The notes: generated from the letters alone by a model not told the origin. A DNA stretch of 41,930 nucleotides from Gammaproteobacteria bacterium (GCA_028293725.1 JAQGOE010000094.1:1-41930), one strand, 5' to 3'; shown: positions 1 through 9,218, counted from the stretch's first letter. Made by a program: numbers and translations.

Positions 1-2
1 GC

Positions 3-1061
3 GATGGAGAGATTGTCCACAACGCCAACCGACCCTTCTCGACCGCGGGGCTCGGGCGTGCCCTGCCCTACGAACGGATGGGCGATCCGCGCCAATACTT
101 TACGAGAACGTTTCTGGGGCGGCGCACCGGCGGTTACCAGGCTGCACTCGGCTGCCGCTTCCGCTGCACGTTTTGTGGAGTCGCCGCGATGTTCCGCGGC
201 AAGACGGCACTGCCGGCGGCGCAACAGCTGGAGCGGGAGCTGCGGCTGCTCAACACAAAGTTTGGCATGGACTCCATTCAATTCTACGACCACAACTTTT
301 TTGACCGCGAGGAGGACACGGCTCCACTGCTCGAGGTCCTCGCCGGCATGGAGCTGCCGTGGTGGTGTTTTGCCCGTGCCGATGCCCTGTTGAATCTGTC
401 GGAGCGCTCGTGGGCGCTCGTCAGGAAGAGCAAGCTTCGAATGGCCTACATCGGCGCCGAATCCCCGAGCGATTGGCTGTTGCACGATGTACGCAAAGGC
501 ACTCGCACGGATCAGACCCTGGAGGCCGTCGAGATGTGCCGACGCAACGGCGTCATTCCGGAACTGTCGTTCATGCTGGCACCGCCCCAGGACCCGGAAG
601 GTGAGACGGAGCGAACGTTCGAGTTCATCCGGCACATCAAGCGCGTGCATCCGCTGACGGAAATCATGCTCTACATCTATGCGCCGTTGCCGCCGGCACC
701 GGGGAGTAAGAACCCGCAGGTTGAGCGCTCGATCAGTTCCCTGCGTGACACTGATGGCGAGCCGCTCGTATTTCCGAACACGGCGGAAGAGTGGGCGGAG
801 GACAAGTGGGTAACGTACTGGTGCCACACGGATACTCCTTGGCTCACGCCACGACTTCGGGCGCGGATTCGCGATTTCACTACCGTGCTCGGCTGCAGGT
901 TTCCAACAATCACGGACGTGCGCTCGCCGTCCTGGGGAAAGGCGGGGCTGCAAGCACTCGCCTCCTGGCGCTACCGCTTTCAGCGCTACGGTCGACCCTG
1001 GGAGCTGGACCTGTCGAGGAAATTCATCCGACTGTGGGATCCGCGTGTTTCCGGCCTCTGA
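3..1061 (+). CDS. B12-type radical SAM protein, 5' end outside the window
   Basis: The frame is open from the window edge, so the N-terminus (probably a cobalamin-binding domain) lies outside. The radical SAM cluster motif CX3CX2C is coded by the Cys codons at 153, 165 and 174, inside GCRFRCTFCG. Downstream are typical radical SAM barrel features: a segment reading YIGAESPSD, and a stretch where the enzyme family usually has a long loop ending in a proline-rich part. An internal ATG at 78 would start only 25 codons before the cluster and is too close to be the real start. The family uses SAM, a 4Fe-4S cluster and often cobalamin for methylations or rearrangements; the substrate here is unknown. 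Its stop overlaps the next gene by 17 bp, so it opens a plus-strand run. Radical SAM assignment is sure; the B12 part is inferred from the two relatives at 11702-13105 and 16131-17591. Confidence 0.85.
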   Translation, partial: DGEIVHNANRPFSTAGLGRALPYERMGDPRQYFTRTFLGRRTGGYQAALGCRFRCTFCGVAAMFRGKTALPAAQQLERELRLLNTKFGMDSIQFYDHNFFDREEDTAPLLEVLAGMELPWWCFARADALLNLSERSWALVRKSKLRMAYIGAESPSDWLLHDVRKGTRTDQTLEAVEMCRRNGVIPELSFMLAPPQDPEGETERTFEFIRHIKRVHPLTEIMLYIYAPLPPAPGSKNPQVERSISSLRDTDGEPLVFPNTAEEWAEDKWVTYWCHTDTPWLTPRLRARIRDFTTVLGCRFPTITDVRSPSWGKAGLQALASWRYRFQRYGRPWELDLSRKFIRLWDPRVSGL

Positions 1062-1929
1062 CTACAGCATCCTGCGCGGCGTTACTCGCGCGGATATTCG
1101 CCACGAGCCCTATGTGCATGTCGTGGTTGAAGACTGTTTGTCAGCACCGGTGTATGAGGAGCTCGCGCGGACCTTTCCCTCCGATGAGACGGTTCTAGGG
1201 CTGGGGAAATCGGCGCGGGATGGGCACGCTCGCCCCAATTCCCGTCATGACGTTCATACGCAGGAAATCTTGCGCAATCCGGACTGCTTCTCGCCGAGCT
1301 GGCGTGAATTCGTCCGCTACCACGTTTCGAATGCTTTCTTCCAGGAATTGCTGGGACTGATGGGGCCGGAAATCGTGGCGACCCATCCGGAGTTGGAACG
1401 GCGTCTAAGGCGGCCCTTGCGTGAGCTACGGACGGCCGTTCGCGGTGCTCCGGAGGCGGATGGCAGCGACATCGCACTGGATTGCCATATTGGCATCAAC
1501 ACACCGTCCAGGCGCCCCAGCAGTGTGAGGCGGGTGCATACCGATGCACCCGATGAGTTGTTCGCGGCGCTGCTGTACTTTCGCGCCGCGGAGGATCGGG
1601 CCGCGGGGGGCCATCTGGAGATATTCCAATGGAAGCGGAACAAGGCTCATCTGTTCGTCGGGTCGGAAGTCGACGAGTCCGATGCGGAGCCGGTCCACGC
1701 GGTGGCGTACAAGCCCAACACAGCAGTGATTTTCATCAACTCCGCGACCGCGCTGCACGCTGTGTCCGTGCGCGACCCGTCGCCTGTGAGTAGGCGGCTC
1801 GTCAACATCATGGGACGCGTCCCCCACTCGATTCCCGAAGGCCTGTTCGAAAAGAGGCAGAAGACGAGCTGGCGGTCTCTCGGTCGCCGCATGCTGCAGC
1901 GTCATAGAATCGCCGCCGGCCGCTTCTAG
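1045..1929 (+). CDS. 2OG-Fe(II) oxygenase-like protein
   Basis: Protein of 294 residues from a GTG start that overlaps the upstream radical SAM gene by 17 bp; no clear ribosome binding site, so coupling is likely. The C-terminal half has the spacing of a double-stranded beta-helix iron oxygenase: H165-T-D167 (in RRVHTDAP), a strand-rich part with GGHLEIF, then H238 (ALHAVS) and R250, which would be the distal His and the 2-oxoglutarate-binding Arg. The N-terminal 130 residues (VVVEDCLSAPVYEELARTFP) match the usual opening of this superfamily. Such enzymes hydroxylate or otherwise oxidise small molecules or protein side chains; the substrate is not predictable. Its position between a radical SAM enzyme and a membrane glycosyltransferase suggests tailoring of the product of this cluster. 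The metal triad is seen; the family assignment is by pattern only. Confidence 0.7.
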   Translation: MFPASDYSILRGVTRADIRHEPYVHVVVEDCLSAPVYEELARTFPSDETVLGLGKSARDGHARPNSRHDVHTQEILRNPDCFSPSWREFVRYHVSNAFFQELLGLMGPEIVATHPELERRLRRPLRELRTAVRGAPEADGSDIALDCHIGINTPSRRPSSVRRVHTDAPDELFAALLYFRAAEDRAAGGHLEIFQWKRNKAHLFVGSEVDESDAEPVHAVAYKPNTAVIFINSATALHAVSVRDPSPVSRRLVNIMGRVPHSIPEGLFEKRQKTSWRSLGRRMLQRHRIAAGRF

Positions 1930-1937
1930 GAGCGCCG

Positions 1938-3299
1938 ATGTTGGAAGGCACGTCAATGATAGAAGACGCGGGCCATTCCTCGAGAAAGGAATCGGCGCCG
2001 GGATTCTTCATTCGCGCTTGCAAGGGTTTGCTATTGGCCGCGCTCGTGCTCTACACACTGGTGCAAGACGTCATACCCGCGGTCACTGCAGTTACTGACG
2101 ATTTCCCGACGTATTTCACCGCTGCAAAGATGGTACGCGAGGGGCAGGATGGGACCAAACTCTATGATGGGGCGTGGTTTCGCGAGCAGATGCGGCGCTA
2201 CGGGCTTGGGACCCCGACCGATGCGATAATCTTTCCTCCCTATCCGCCACCGACGGCGCTGCTCCTGGTGCCGCTCGCGGGCTTGCAGCCGCTGACGGCA
2301 TTGCGCGTCCTGACCGCGCTGAATGTGTTGTGCCTGGTCTGCTCGATGCTCCTGCTCAGCAAGATTCTCAACTGGCGCCTGGTTGATTCGGCTCTGTTCA
2401 TATTGCTGTCGGGGCATGCCCTGCACACAGGTCTGCGCTTCGGCCATCCGTACATCCTCATGTCTACATTGTGCATGCTTGGATACTATCTCCACCTCAA
2501 GCGCCGCCCGACGCTGGCCGGGCTGTGCCTGGGTGTGTTCGTACCCATCAAGTACTGGCCGGTGAGCATTCTCGCCGCTTTTGGCCTGCACAGACAGTGG
2601 CGGGTATTGCTCGGCGGCGGACTTGCGATCGCGGCCGTGGTGTTGGTCAGCATCGGCATGCTCGGCTGGGAAGCGCATCGCATCTTCCTTGCCGATGTGC
2701 TCTTCCATCACCTGTCGGGACATCTGATCTCGTCCAATCCCCTTCCGGCCCACTCCGCGCAAGCGCAGTCGTTCGATATGCTCTTTGCCCGACTCTTCAT
2801 TCTCGACCCCCTGCAAAATCCGCATCCGTTGCTGGCGACGGGACCGCTGCCGCGAGCGCTCGCCCTCGCGAGTGTGAAGGGCCTGCTGGTGCTGGCGGCT
2901 GCGATGGCGTTGGTCAAGCTGGCGCGCGGGACCGCCGCGAGCGCAATCGCGCCGACCATTGGAATCCTGGGAATTCTGACAATATTGCTTGCGCCAGGGT
3001 CGGGGACCTACGCCGGTGTGCTGCTTTGGCTTCCGGTTGCACTGCTCGTCGAGTACTTCCGGTCCGCGGGTGCCCGGGTGCAGGCATATCTCATTCTTGG
3101 CCTCTACGCTCTGATCGGGTTTCTCCCCTACGGCCACCTCAACCCGTTTGAAGGCCGGGGCGCTCTCAGCGTGTTGGCATATCCGAGACTGCTTCTGCTG
3201 CTCGCGATGTTTGTGGTGTGCATCCATGCCGTCATCCGGCCTGCGAGGCAGCCTGTTGCACCTTTGCAGCCTGGATCGCCCGTGGCGCCTCTATCGTGA
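1938..3299 (+). CDS. GT87-like (DUF2029) integral membrane glycosyltransferase
   Basis: Protein of 453 residues with about ten hydrophobic segments. The start ATG follows GGAG directly after the preceding stop (tagGAGcgccgATG). Near the N-terminus, after the first membrane span, lies a periplasmic-type loop with DFPTYFTAAKMVREG and LYD, followed by a hydrophobic FPPYPPPTALLL segment, then GLRFGHPYIL and VPIKYWP. These are hallmarks of the polyprenyl-phosphate-sugar dependent GT-C family GT87, known from mannosyl- and arabinosyl-transferases of actinobacteria and widespread as DUF2029 in proteobacteria. The acidic residue in DFPTYF is the expected catalytic-base position. It would add a sugar to an acceptor on the outer face of the inner membrane. 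The donor and acceptor are unknown. It is 8 bp downstream of the oxygenase and overlaps the ABC exporter by 4 bp, so these three probably form one transcript. Confidence 0.8.
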   Translation: MLEGTSMIEDAGHSSRKESAPGFFIRACKGLLLAALVLYTLVQDVIPAVTAVTDDFPTYFTAAKMVREGQDGTKLYDGAWFREQMRRYGLGTPTDAIIFPPYPPPTALLLVPLAGLQPLTALRVLTALNVLCLVCSMLLLSKILNWRLVDSALFILLSGHALHTGLRFGHPYILMSTLCMLGYYLHLKRRPTLAGLCLGVFVPIKYWPVSILAAFGLHRQWRVLLGGGLAIAAVVLVSIGMLGWEAHRIFLADVLFHHLSGHLISSNPLPAHSAQAQSFDMLFARLFILDPLQNPHPLLATGPLPRALALASVKGLLVLAAAMALVKLARGTAASAIAPTIGILGILTILLAPGSGTYAGVLLWLPVALLVEYFRSAGARVQAYLILGLYALIGFLPYGHLNPFEGRGALSVLAYPRLLLLLAMFVVCIHAVIRPARQPVAPLQPGSPVAPLS

Positions 3300-5077
3300 A
3301 GATCATGACGCGAATATGGCGATTGCTCGACCGCGCACAGCGGCGACAATTGATCGCCCTGCAGCTGCTCTCGGTGCTCATGGCCTTGTCCGCGGTCGGT
3401 GGTATTGCAGCCGTAGTGCCGTTCTTCGCCGTGCTCGCCGATCCGAGCTCGATCGGGAGCAACGCTGTGCTGCGCGCGCTCTATCAACACCTCCACTTCG
3501 CCGGCGAGGGCACATTCGTGATTGCACTGGGCGGGGCGTTCATCGCCCTCGTGCTGCTCGCCAACGCCGTGAACCTGTTCGGGATGCTGGCGATCAATCG
3601 ATTTGCGCTGCAGCTCGGCGATACGTTTTTTATCCGCTTATTCCGGCAATATTTGCGGCGTGACTTCGCGTTTCACTTGCGTAACAACAGCGCGGCCTTG
3701 GCGAGCAAACTCCTGCATGACAGCGGCCGGGTGTCAACCGGCATTCTGCGACAAGGTCTCGTCCTGGTGGCAAACATCGTCACCATCGTATTCATCATGG
3801 CCTCGATCCTGCTGCTGAATCCGCTGGTCGCGGTCGGCGCGACGATCGTTCTCGGCGCGGGCTACGGTGCGGTCTACGCGATCACTCAAGGCCTCTTGCT
3901 GCGGGGCGGCCGCGCCCAAAGCCGCTACCAGACACAGCGGACCCAACTCGTCAGCGAGAGCCTCGGAGCGATCCGGGAGGTCATCATCCTGGACGTGCGC
4001 GATTTCTTCGTGCAGCGGTTCGCGGCCTACTGTCGTTCGTTCTCCCGGGTTGAATCGGGCACTCTTGCGATTGCAACCGCCCCCAAGAGCATCCTCGAAT
4101 GTGCGATCGTCCTGTGCCTGGTGGGAGGAGCCCTCTATCTGCGCAGCGCCAGTGGTGGCGTAGGCCCCTGGCTGGGGCAGTTGAGTTTCATCGGGCTGGC
4201 GGCCTATCGGTTGTTGCCGGCCTTGCAGCAGACATTTACCGCGATTGTAAGTATTCGCTCGAATCATGCCGTATTCGAGACCTTGGCCAACGAGCTGGAA
4301 CGGGCTCCTGACAACGAAAATACTCAGCCCGTGTCGGATCGCGTGTGGCGCGACGGGCCGCAACGGGAAATTCGACTGAGCGACGTGTCGTTTCGCTACG
4401 CTGCCAATCGTCCACCGGCACTCTCGAGCTTCTCACTGCGCATCCCAACCGGCTCAGCCGTCGGCTTTGTTGGCGCCAATGGGTCGGGCAAGACAACACT
4501 CGTCGACGTCCTTGCCGGACTTTTGATCCCGACGTCGGGCCACGTGGAGGTTGACGGAGTTGTGCTCGATCGTACGAGTCGCAGCGCCTGGCAATCCGCT
4601 ATTGCCTATGTCCCGCAGCACGTGTTCCTGTTGGACGCCACTGTTGCCGAGAACATCGCGCTTGGAGTTCCATCCGACCGGATAGATCGCGAGCGATTGC
4701 GTTCGGCGGTCAAACTGGCGCGCCTGACAGAATGCGTCGCTTCCCTGCCCAACGGGTATGACGAGGTGTTAGGCGAGCGTGGGTGCAGGCTCAGTGGCGG
4801 CCAGCGGCAGCTGCTGGGAATTGCGCGGGCGCTGTACCGGGACGCGTCAGTGTTGATTCTGGATGAGGCGACGAGCGCCCTCGACAACGCCGCCGAGGAT
4901 GAGATCGTCGCCACGCTCAATGCGTTACGGCCGGGGCGGACTCTGCTGATGATTTCTCACCGGCTGAGCGCCCTGCGCCACTGTGATCTCATTCATGAGG
5001 TCAGGAACGGAAGAATCAGTCGCAGCGGGACCCTCGCGGACTTTCAACCGGCGATCGAGACACGGACTATTGCCTAG
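3296..5077 (+). CDS. ABC exporter, fused transmembrane and ATPase domains (MsbA/lipid- or peptide-type)
   Basis: About 593 residues from the GTG at 3296, which overlaps the previous stop as GTGA; ATG 3305 is an equally good start, while an upstream ATG at 3218 lies inside the previous gene and adds a Cys-rich segment foreign to the family. The N-terminal half has about six membrane spans (type IV exporter fold). The C-terminal ATPase is complete: Walker A GANGSGKTT around residue 393, signature LSGGQ around 499, Walker B VLILDEA around 519, D-loop SALD and the H-loop SHR. One polypeptide carries both domains, so the transporter should be a homodimer. Such exporters move lipid-linked glycans, lipids or peptides outward. 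No C39 peptidase domain is present, so it is not a bacteriocin-type processing exporter. In this cluster it is the obvious route for the product. Confidence 0.9.
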   Translation: MKIMTRIWRLLDRAQRRQLIALQLLSVLMALSAVGGIAAVVPFFAVLADPSSIGSNAVLRALYQHLHFAGEGTFVIALGGAFIALVLLANAVNLFGMLAINRFALQLGDTFFIRLFRQYLRRDFAFHLRNNSAALASKLLHDSGRVSTGILRQGLVLVANIVTIVFIMASILLLNPLVAVGATIVLGAGYGAVYAITQGLLLRGGRAQSRYQTQRTQLVSESLGAIREVIILDVRDFFVQRFAAYCRSFSRVESGTLAIATAPKSILECAIVLCLVGGALYLRSASGGVGPWLGQLSFIGLAAYRLLPALQQTFTAIVSIRSNHAVFETLANELERAPDNENTQPVSDRVWRDGPQREIRLSDVSFRYAANRPPALSSFSLRIPTGSAVGFVGANGSGKTTLVDVLAGLLIPTSGHVEVDGVVLDRTSRSAWQSAIAYVPQHVFLLDATVAENIALGVPSDRIDRERLRSAVKLARLTECVASLPNGYDEVLGERGCRLSGGQRQLLGIARALYRDASVLILDEATSALDNAAEDEIVATLNALRPGRTLLMISHRLSALRHCDLIHEVRNGRISRSGTLADFQPAIETRTIA

Positions 5078-5078
5078 A

Positions 5079-6275
5079 ATGAAGAGCCTGCAAACACGTT
5101 GCACGGTCATCGGGATGGCGAGCCTGCTCGCCATGTTCCTCCTGCTCGTCTCGCCGGGTTGCAGTCGGACAGATCGAGATCGGCCCCTGTCGCCGCGGGA
5201 CCCGGACCTGGTCATCCAACTGAGGTGGATGAAGAGCTACCCCAGTCAGTCGAGATCTAAAGCCAACACGGGATTGTTCTGGGCACTGTCCTTTCTGGGC
5301 GCGAAGTTGCCCGCGGATGCCGCCATCATTTCCTGGAGCGGCAACGTGGTGGGCGTCGACCTCGATGCCGCGGGAGTGCCGCAAGGCTCGAGAGCGGCCT
5401 GGAAGAAGCTGCTACAGCTACTGAAGGCCAGTGACGAGTATCGCCAGATGGGCGGCATGGATATGGGCAGATTCGTCTTTCTGAGCTTATGCGGTTCCCA
5501 ACAATACTACGCGCTCACCGGAGTCGCTCCCACGTACGCGCAGTTCCGCGCCAAGCACTCGTTTGCGCCCCGGCAGGTGGCCATCGTCGAGTCCGCGGTA
5601 GCCCATGGGAATCGCCTGATAGAAGTGGTCCAGGGCGAGGGTATCGACTCCGTGGCCTTCGTGGCCTTCGAAGGTGCCGGCTCGTTGCGCGACCACACCT
5701 TTCAGAAGGCGGATATCGAGACGCTCGATCTGATGGACAACGGACAATTGCGGTTCGGTCTGTACGATCTCGAAGGGCATTTGAAGGAAACGACGACGCG
5801 CACTCTCACCGCCGCGGGGAAGCCCAGCAAGTGCCTTTGGTGTCACGAGATCAACGTGCAGCCACCATTCAAGAACGTCACGGACCTGGAGGGCTACTAC
5901 ACCACCAGGGAGTTCAGGGGCCTGGTGTCAGGTGATATGCGGACCATTGCCAGCTACCGCAAGACCCTGGCATCGAAGGTGGATTTTACCCGGACACAGG
6001 ACCATTCGAATGCGGAGGACCTGTATATGTCGTTTGCCGAGCCCACCGCGAGCCGCCTGGCCGCCGAATGGAATATGCCGCTCGATCGGGTAAAGCAGCT
6101 CCTGGCCAGTCACAATCTCAAGACGCACCCGCATAGCAGGGCCATCGACGATGGCATCCTGGGCGATGAGCTTTACGATCGAAACGAGGTGGACTCACTG
6201 GCCCCTTATGCGACGATCCGTGGACCTTCGGACATGCGAGAGGCTTCGAGTTACGAGCCGGACCTGCTGCAATGA
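5079..6275 (+). CDS. exported CXXCH protein, probable lipoprotein or monoheme cytochrome, unknown role
   Basis: 398 residues starting at ATG 5079, one base after the ABC exporter stop; the frame is open further upstream but that part lies inside the exporter gene. Residues 1-27 form a signal peptide ending VSPGC, a non-canonical lipobox, so it may be a lipoprotein or a periplasmic protein. Residues C252-L-W-C255-H256 form one CXXCH motif, which is the c-type heme attachment site. The following text HEINVQPPFKN is compatible with a heme pocket, but the protein is much longer than a simple cytochrome c and I recognise no other domain. I infer an envelope redox or structural function linked to the upstream exporter. 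The gene ends 19 bp from the convergent methyltransferase gene. The heme could be absent if the motif is fortuitous. Confidence 0.7.
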   Translation: MKSLQTRCTVIGMASLLAMFLLLVSPGCSRTDRDRPLSPRDPDLVIQLRWMKSYPSQSRSKANTGLFWALSFLGAKLPADAAIISWSGNVVGVDLDAAGVPQGSRAAWKKLLQLLKASDEYRQMGGMDMGRFVFLSLCGSQQYYALTGVAPTYAQFRAKHSFAPRQVAIVESAVAHGNRLIEVVQGEGIDSVAFVAFEGAGSLRDHTFQKADIETLDLMDNGQLRFGLYDLEGHLKETTTRTLTAAGKPSKCLWCHEINVQPPFKNVTDLEGYYTTREFRGLVSGDMRTIASYRKTLASKVDFTRTQDHSNAEDLYMSFAEPTASRLAAEWNMPLDRVKQLLASHNLKTHPHSRAIDDGILGDELYDRNEVDSLAPYATIRGPSDMREASSYEPDLLQ

Positions 6276-6294
6276 CCTCTCAGGTGCGAATCGA

Positions 6295-7005
6295 TCATCG
6301 CTTCTGGAACGCGACGGCCCGATACCGTTCGCGCTCGCCCGGCATCAGCCGGTTGTCGCGGTCGAATAACACGTCCGGGGCCAGTTGCGCCGGATCGGCT
6401 TCGAGGACGACCGCGAAATCCCCGGCAACCCCCGTGTCACAAAAACGGAAATTGGTCGTATGCAGTACCAACAGGCCGCCCGGTTTGAGGCAGCGGGCGA
6501 AATCGGCGATCTGCCGGTCGAAGCGCTCGAAATGAAAGAGCGGATCGCAGCGCTGCGCGCCCGAGGTGGTGAGGTCGCCGCTAACCAACACCGCCAGGCA
6601 GAAGATCGCGTCATAGGAGCTCGTGGGCTCGCCCGCGGTGCTCGCCGCGGTCGCGAAGCTCATGTGGCTGGGTTTCTCCGCGCGCACCCGCGCCAGGCAA
6701 CGGGCGATGTTGCGTGGATTGACGTCGATTCCCTTGAGGACCGCCTGCGGGAAATACCTGCGCAAGCTGAAAATCTCATCGCCCCGGGAGCAACCAAACG
6801 ACAGGATATTCAGCGGCCGGTGCGACCCCAGCCGGCGGGCCGCGAATTCGAACAGCCACGGATACCGGTCGGGCCGGGTGTAACTGTAGGTCTGGTATTC
6901 GCCGGGCAGCGGCCGCCGCAGCTTGCGATACATTACGTAGTAAGCGCTGCGGAGTGCGTCGCGGCCCTTGCGGGCGATCGGTTTGACGAGGTTCGGAAGT
7001 TTCAT
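6295..7005 (-). CDS. class I SAM-dependent methyltransferase
   Basis: 236 residues when started at the ATG whose complement lies at 7003-7005; the frame stays open upstream but runs into the divergent gene and reads as Arg/Cys-rich noise. Motif I is ILSFGCSRGDE, followed by KGIDVNPRNI (acidic residue binding the ribose) and, near residue 180, LKPGGLLVLHTTNFRF. These are the standard Rossmann-type methyltransferase signatures. The first 60 residues hold a basic part and a YQTYSYTRPDRYPW segment seen in sugar or lipid methyltransferases of surface-glycan clusters, though this is not decisive. It stands alone on the minus strand between two plus-strand groups, convergent with the CXXCH gene and divergent from the dehydrogenase fusion (41 bp between start codons). 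The substrate is unknown; a sugar or small-molecule tailoring step is likely. Confidence 0.82.
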   Translation of the reverse strand: MKLPNLVKPIARKGRDALRSAYYVMYRKLRRPLPGEYQTYSYTRPDRYPWLFEFAARRLGSHRPLNILSFGCSRGDEIFSLRRYFPQAVLKGIDVNPRNIARCLARVRAEKPSHMSFATAASTAGEPTSSYDAIFCLAVLVSGDLTTSGAQRCDPLFHFERFDRQIADFARCLKPGGLLVLHTTNFRFCDTGVAGDFAVVLEADPAQLAPDVLFDRDNRLMPGERERYRAVAFQKR

Positions 7006-7046
7006 CGCTGTTTGTCCATGAGTGGCTGGAATGTTACCTTGGACCG

Positions 7047-9218
7047 ATGCAGGCTGCACGTCGTGTTGGAATTTTGAGTATGCCCGGCGAAACATCTGCT
7101 CCGCGGCCGTTGCGCGTACTCGTCGTCGGTGCGGGACCTGCTTCCGATTGGCTCCACCTGCCGGTGCTTGCGAGGTTGCGCGACCAAGGCGAAGTCGTGC
7201 TCGTGCTCGTCTGCGACATCCAGCGCGCGCGCGCCGCGGCCGCGCGCCAGAAGTTCGGATTCCTGGAAGACAGCGGGGACGCGGTTGCGGCGCTCGAGCG
7301 CACGGACATAGACGCCGTTTACATTTTTGGCAGCGCGCAGCTGCATTACGAATATGGAATCCTGGCACTGCGTAACGGCAAACACCTGTTCGTTGAGAAG
7401 CCCGTGGCACCCAGTTATGCGCAGGCGCGTGAGTTGGCGGAGGTCGCGGGCGCGCGCGGCCTCATAGCTGTCGGTGGCCTCAATCGCCGCTTCTCGAAGT
7501 CACTTGCCGCGGTCCGTGAGCGTGCGGGAACCACCGGTTGGCGCTTTGCCGAGGCGGTGTTCCATAAGGCCGAATTTCGCAATCCTCCCTTGTTCGGCGC
7601 GCGCACCTGGCTGGGCGCAAACGGCATTCACGCCCTGGATGCGCTGCTGTTCATGATGGGAGGGCCGCCGGAGCAGTTGACCGCGCAGGCCGGAGAGAGT
7701 GGTGCGGCTCAGCCGAGCGCCTTTTCGGCCCTCATGCGTTGGCGCGATGGCGCCCAAGGTGTGTTCCTTTGCAACAACGACGCAGGCTCGCGGCGTGAAG
7801 AGTATGTTTTCCATGCGCCCGATGAAACGTGCAGCGTCACGGGGACGGGCGTCACGATGGAAAAACGGGGCCAGCCCGCGACGATCACGTCGCTTCCAAT
7901 GGAAGGTGACGGGATTGCCGCCGAGCATGACTCCTTTCTCGAGGCGGTCCGCAGCGGCGTCGAGCCACCGCACAGCCTCGCCGGGATTGCGCCGTCGCTG
8001 TTTGTTGCCGAGTTGATTGAGAACGGGTTCAGCGGCCACGTGCAGCTGCCGCAGACGCCACCGCGCGTGGTTGCGCAACACCCGGCAGCAGGCGCAAAGA
8101 CCATTCTGGTCGAGCAGGCTGCCGAGTTGCACACCGCTTTGGCGACCTTGCTGCCACACTATCGGATTGTATCGCTCGAGGATGTTCGCGCATCAGCCAC
8201 TGAGCGGCCTGATGTTGTCGCAGCCATTTTGGGCCGCGGCTCATCCGCACTCCCCGCGGAGGTTTTGGCCAAGCTGCCGCGCCTCGTTGTGGTGGGCGTA
8301 GTCGCACTGTCGCTTGCGCGTTACGAGCCCGAAGCACTCCTGGCACGCGGTATCACACTGGTCAATGGAAGCTCGGCCTACGCGGAAAGTGTGGCGGAAT
8401 TCGCGCTTGGGTTGGCGATCCTCGGTCGTCGCCGCGCTTTTCTCTCCCATGAGCTCATGCGCACAGGCGGGTGGGGTACCGTGCCGCGTGTCACCGGGCT
8501 CAAGGGTATGTTGGATCGGATCGCACGCGGTTTACGTCCTGCTGTCAGGGTGGCGGGGTTCGAAACATTTTTCCTGCGAATGTGGAAAGCAGCCGCGCCG
8601 TTGATAGGTGTGTCGGTACAGAGCAGGGTGCTACCGCGCGATTTGCAAGGGGCCACTGTCGGGCTCGTTGGCTGGGGCCCAAACGCGCGCGCGTTCGCCG
8701 AGCGTCTCGCCCGGGTTCCGGCGCGTGTCCTGGTCTACTCCGAACATGCTGAGGAGGATGATATTCGCAGCAGTGGTGCGGTCCGCGCCTCCCTGAGCGA
8801 GGTGTTGGCCGCGGATATCGTGTCGTTGCATCGCGGCCTCACTGAAAGCACGCGACATTGTTTAGATGCGGCCGAGCTCGCGAAGCTGCGCCCCGGCACG
8901 GTACTCATCAACATAGCGCGCGGTGCACTGATCGAGCCCAATGCCCTGCTTGCCCGCCTGAAGCGGGGTGACCTATTTGCGTGTTTAGATTCGTATGAAG
9001 AGGAGCCGTTGATCGCTTCACATCCGCTGCGCAATCTGCCAAACGTGTTCCTGACGTCTCATATCGCCGGTGGGTCCCCCGATAATTACTCCGCGGCGGC
9101 CGTCGAGGTCGTGCGTAAGGTAGCGAGTTACCTGGGCGGTGATCTCACCCAGTCCATTTCCGCCGAGCGCTTGCGGACCGGTCACAGGCTTAGCTGGCGT
9201 GAATATCAAAATAGCTGA
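7047..9218 (+). CDS. fusion of Gfo/Idh/MocA oxidoreductase and D-2-hydroxyacid dehydrogenase
   Basis: 723 residues in one uninterrupted frame. Residues about 20-335 are a Gfo/Idh/MocA oxidoreductase: nucleotide-binding VLVVGAGPAS at 24-33 and the family signature EKP at 117-119. Residues about 350-715 are a D-isomer-specific 2-hydroxyacid dehydrogenase: nucleotide-binding GLVGWGPNA starting near 539, NIARGAL with the catalytic Arg at about 625, the Glu of EEEP near 653 and His in SHIAGG near 672. Both active sites look intact. I know of no standard family with this order. It may couple two oxidations or reductions on a sugar or keto acid, using NAD(H) twice. The start could be ATG 7047 or ATG 7080, both preceding the first glycine-rich loop. 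It overlaps the HprK-like gene downstream by 20 bp. A bifunctional role in making an unusual sugar acid is inference. Confidence 0.88.
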   Translation: MQAARRVGILSMPGETSAPRPLRVLVVGAGPASDWLHLPVLARLRDQGEVVLVLVCDIQRARAAAARQKFGFLEDSGDAVAALERTDIDAVYIFGSAQLHYEYGILALRNGKHLFVEKPVAPSYAQARELAEVAGARGLIAVGGLNRRFSKSLAAVRERAGTTGWRFAEAVFHKAEFRNPPLFGARTWLGANGIHALDALLFMMGGPPEQLTAQAGESGAAQPSAFSALMRWRDGAQGVFLCNNDAGSRREEYVFHAPDETCSVTGTGVTMEKRGQPATITSLPMEGDGIAAEHDSFLEAVRSGVEPPHSLAGIAPSLFVAELIENGFSGHVQLPQTPPRVVAQHPAAGAKTILVEQAAELHTALATLLPHYRIVSLEDVRASATERPDVVAAILGRGSSALPAEVLAKLPRLVVVGVVALSLARYEPEALLARGITLVNGSSAYAESVAEFALGLAILGRRRAFLSHELMRTGGWGTVPRVTGLKGMLDRIARGLRPAVRVAGFETFFLRMWKAAAPLIGVSVQSRVLPRDLQGATVGLVGWGPNARAFAERLARVPARVLVYSEHAEEDDIRSSGAVRASLSEVLAADIVSLHRGLTESTRHCLDAAELAKLRPGTVLINIARGALIEPNALLARLKRGDLFACLDSYEEEPLIASHPLRNLPNVFLTSHIAGGSPDNYSAAAVEVVRKVASYLGGDLTQSISAERLRTGHRLSWREYQNS

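Noticed and set aside
2031..3227. Long open frame on the minus strand opposite the GT87 gene
   Set aside because: Rich in Arg, Gln, His and Glu, no ribosome binding site and no known domain; it mirrors the codon bias of the plus-strand gene in high-GC DNA.
3218..3304. Upstream ATG 3218 as the start of the ABC exporter
   Set aside because: It would overlap the GT87 gene by 82 bp and add a Cys- and Ala-rich stretch foreign to the family; GTG 3296 or ATG 3305 fit better.
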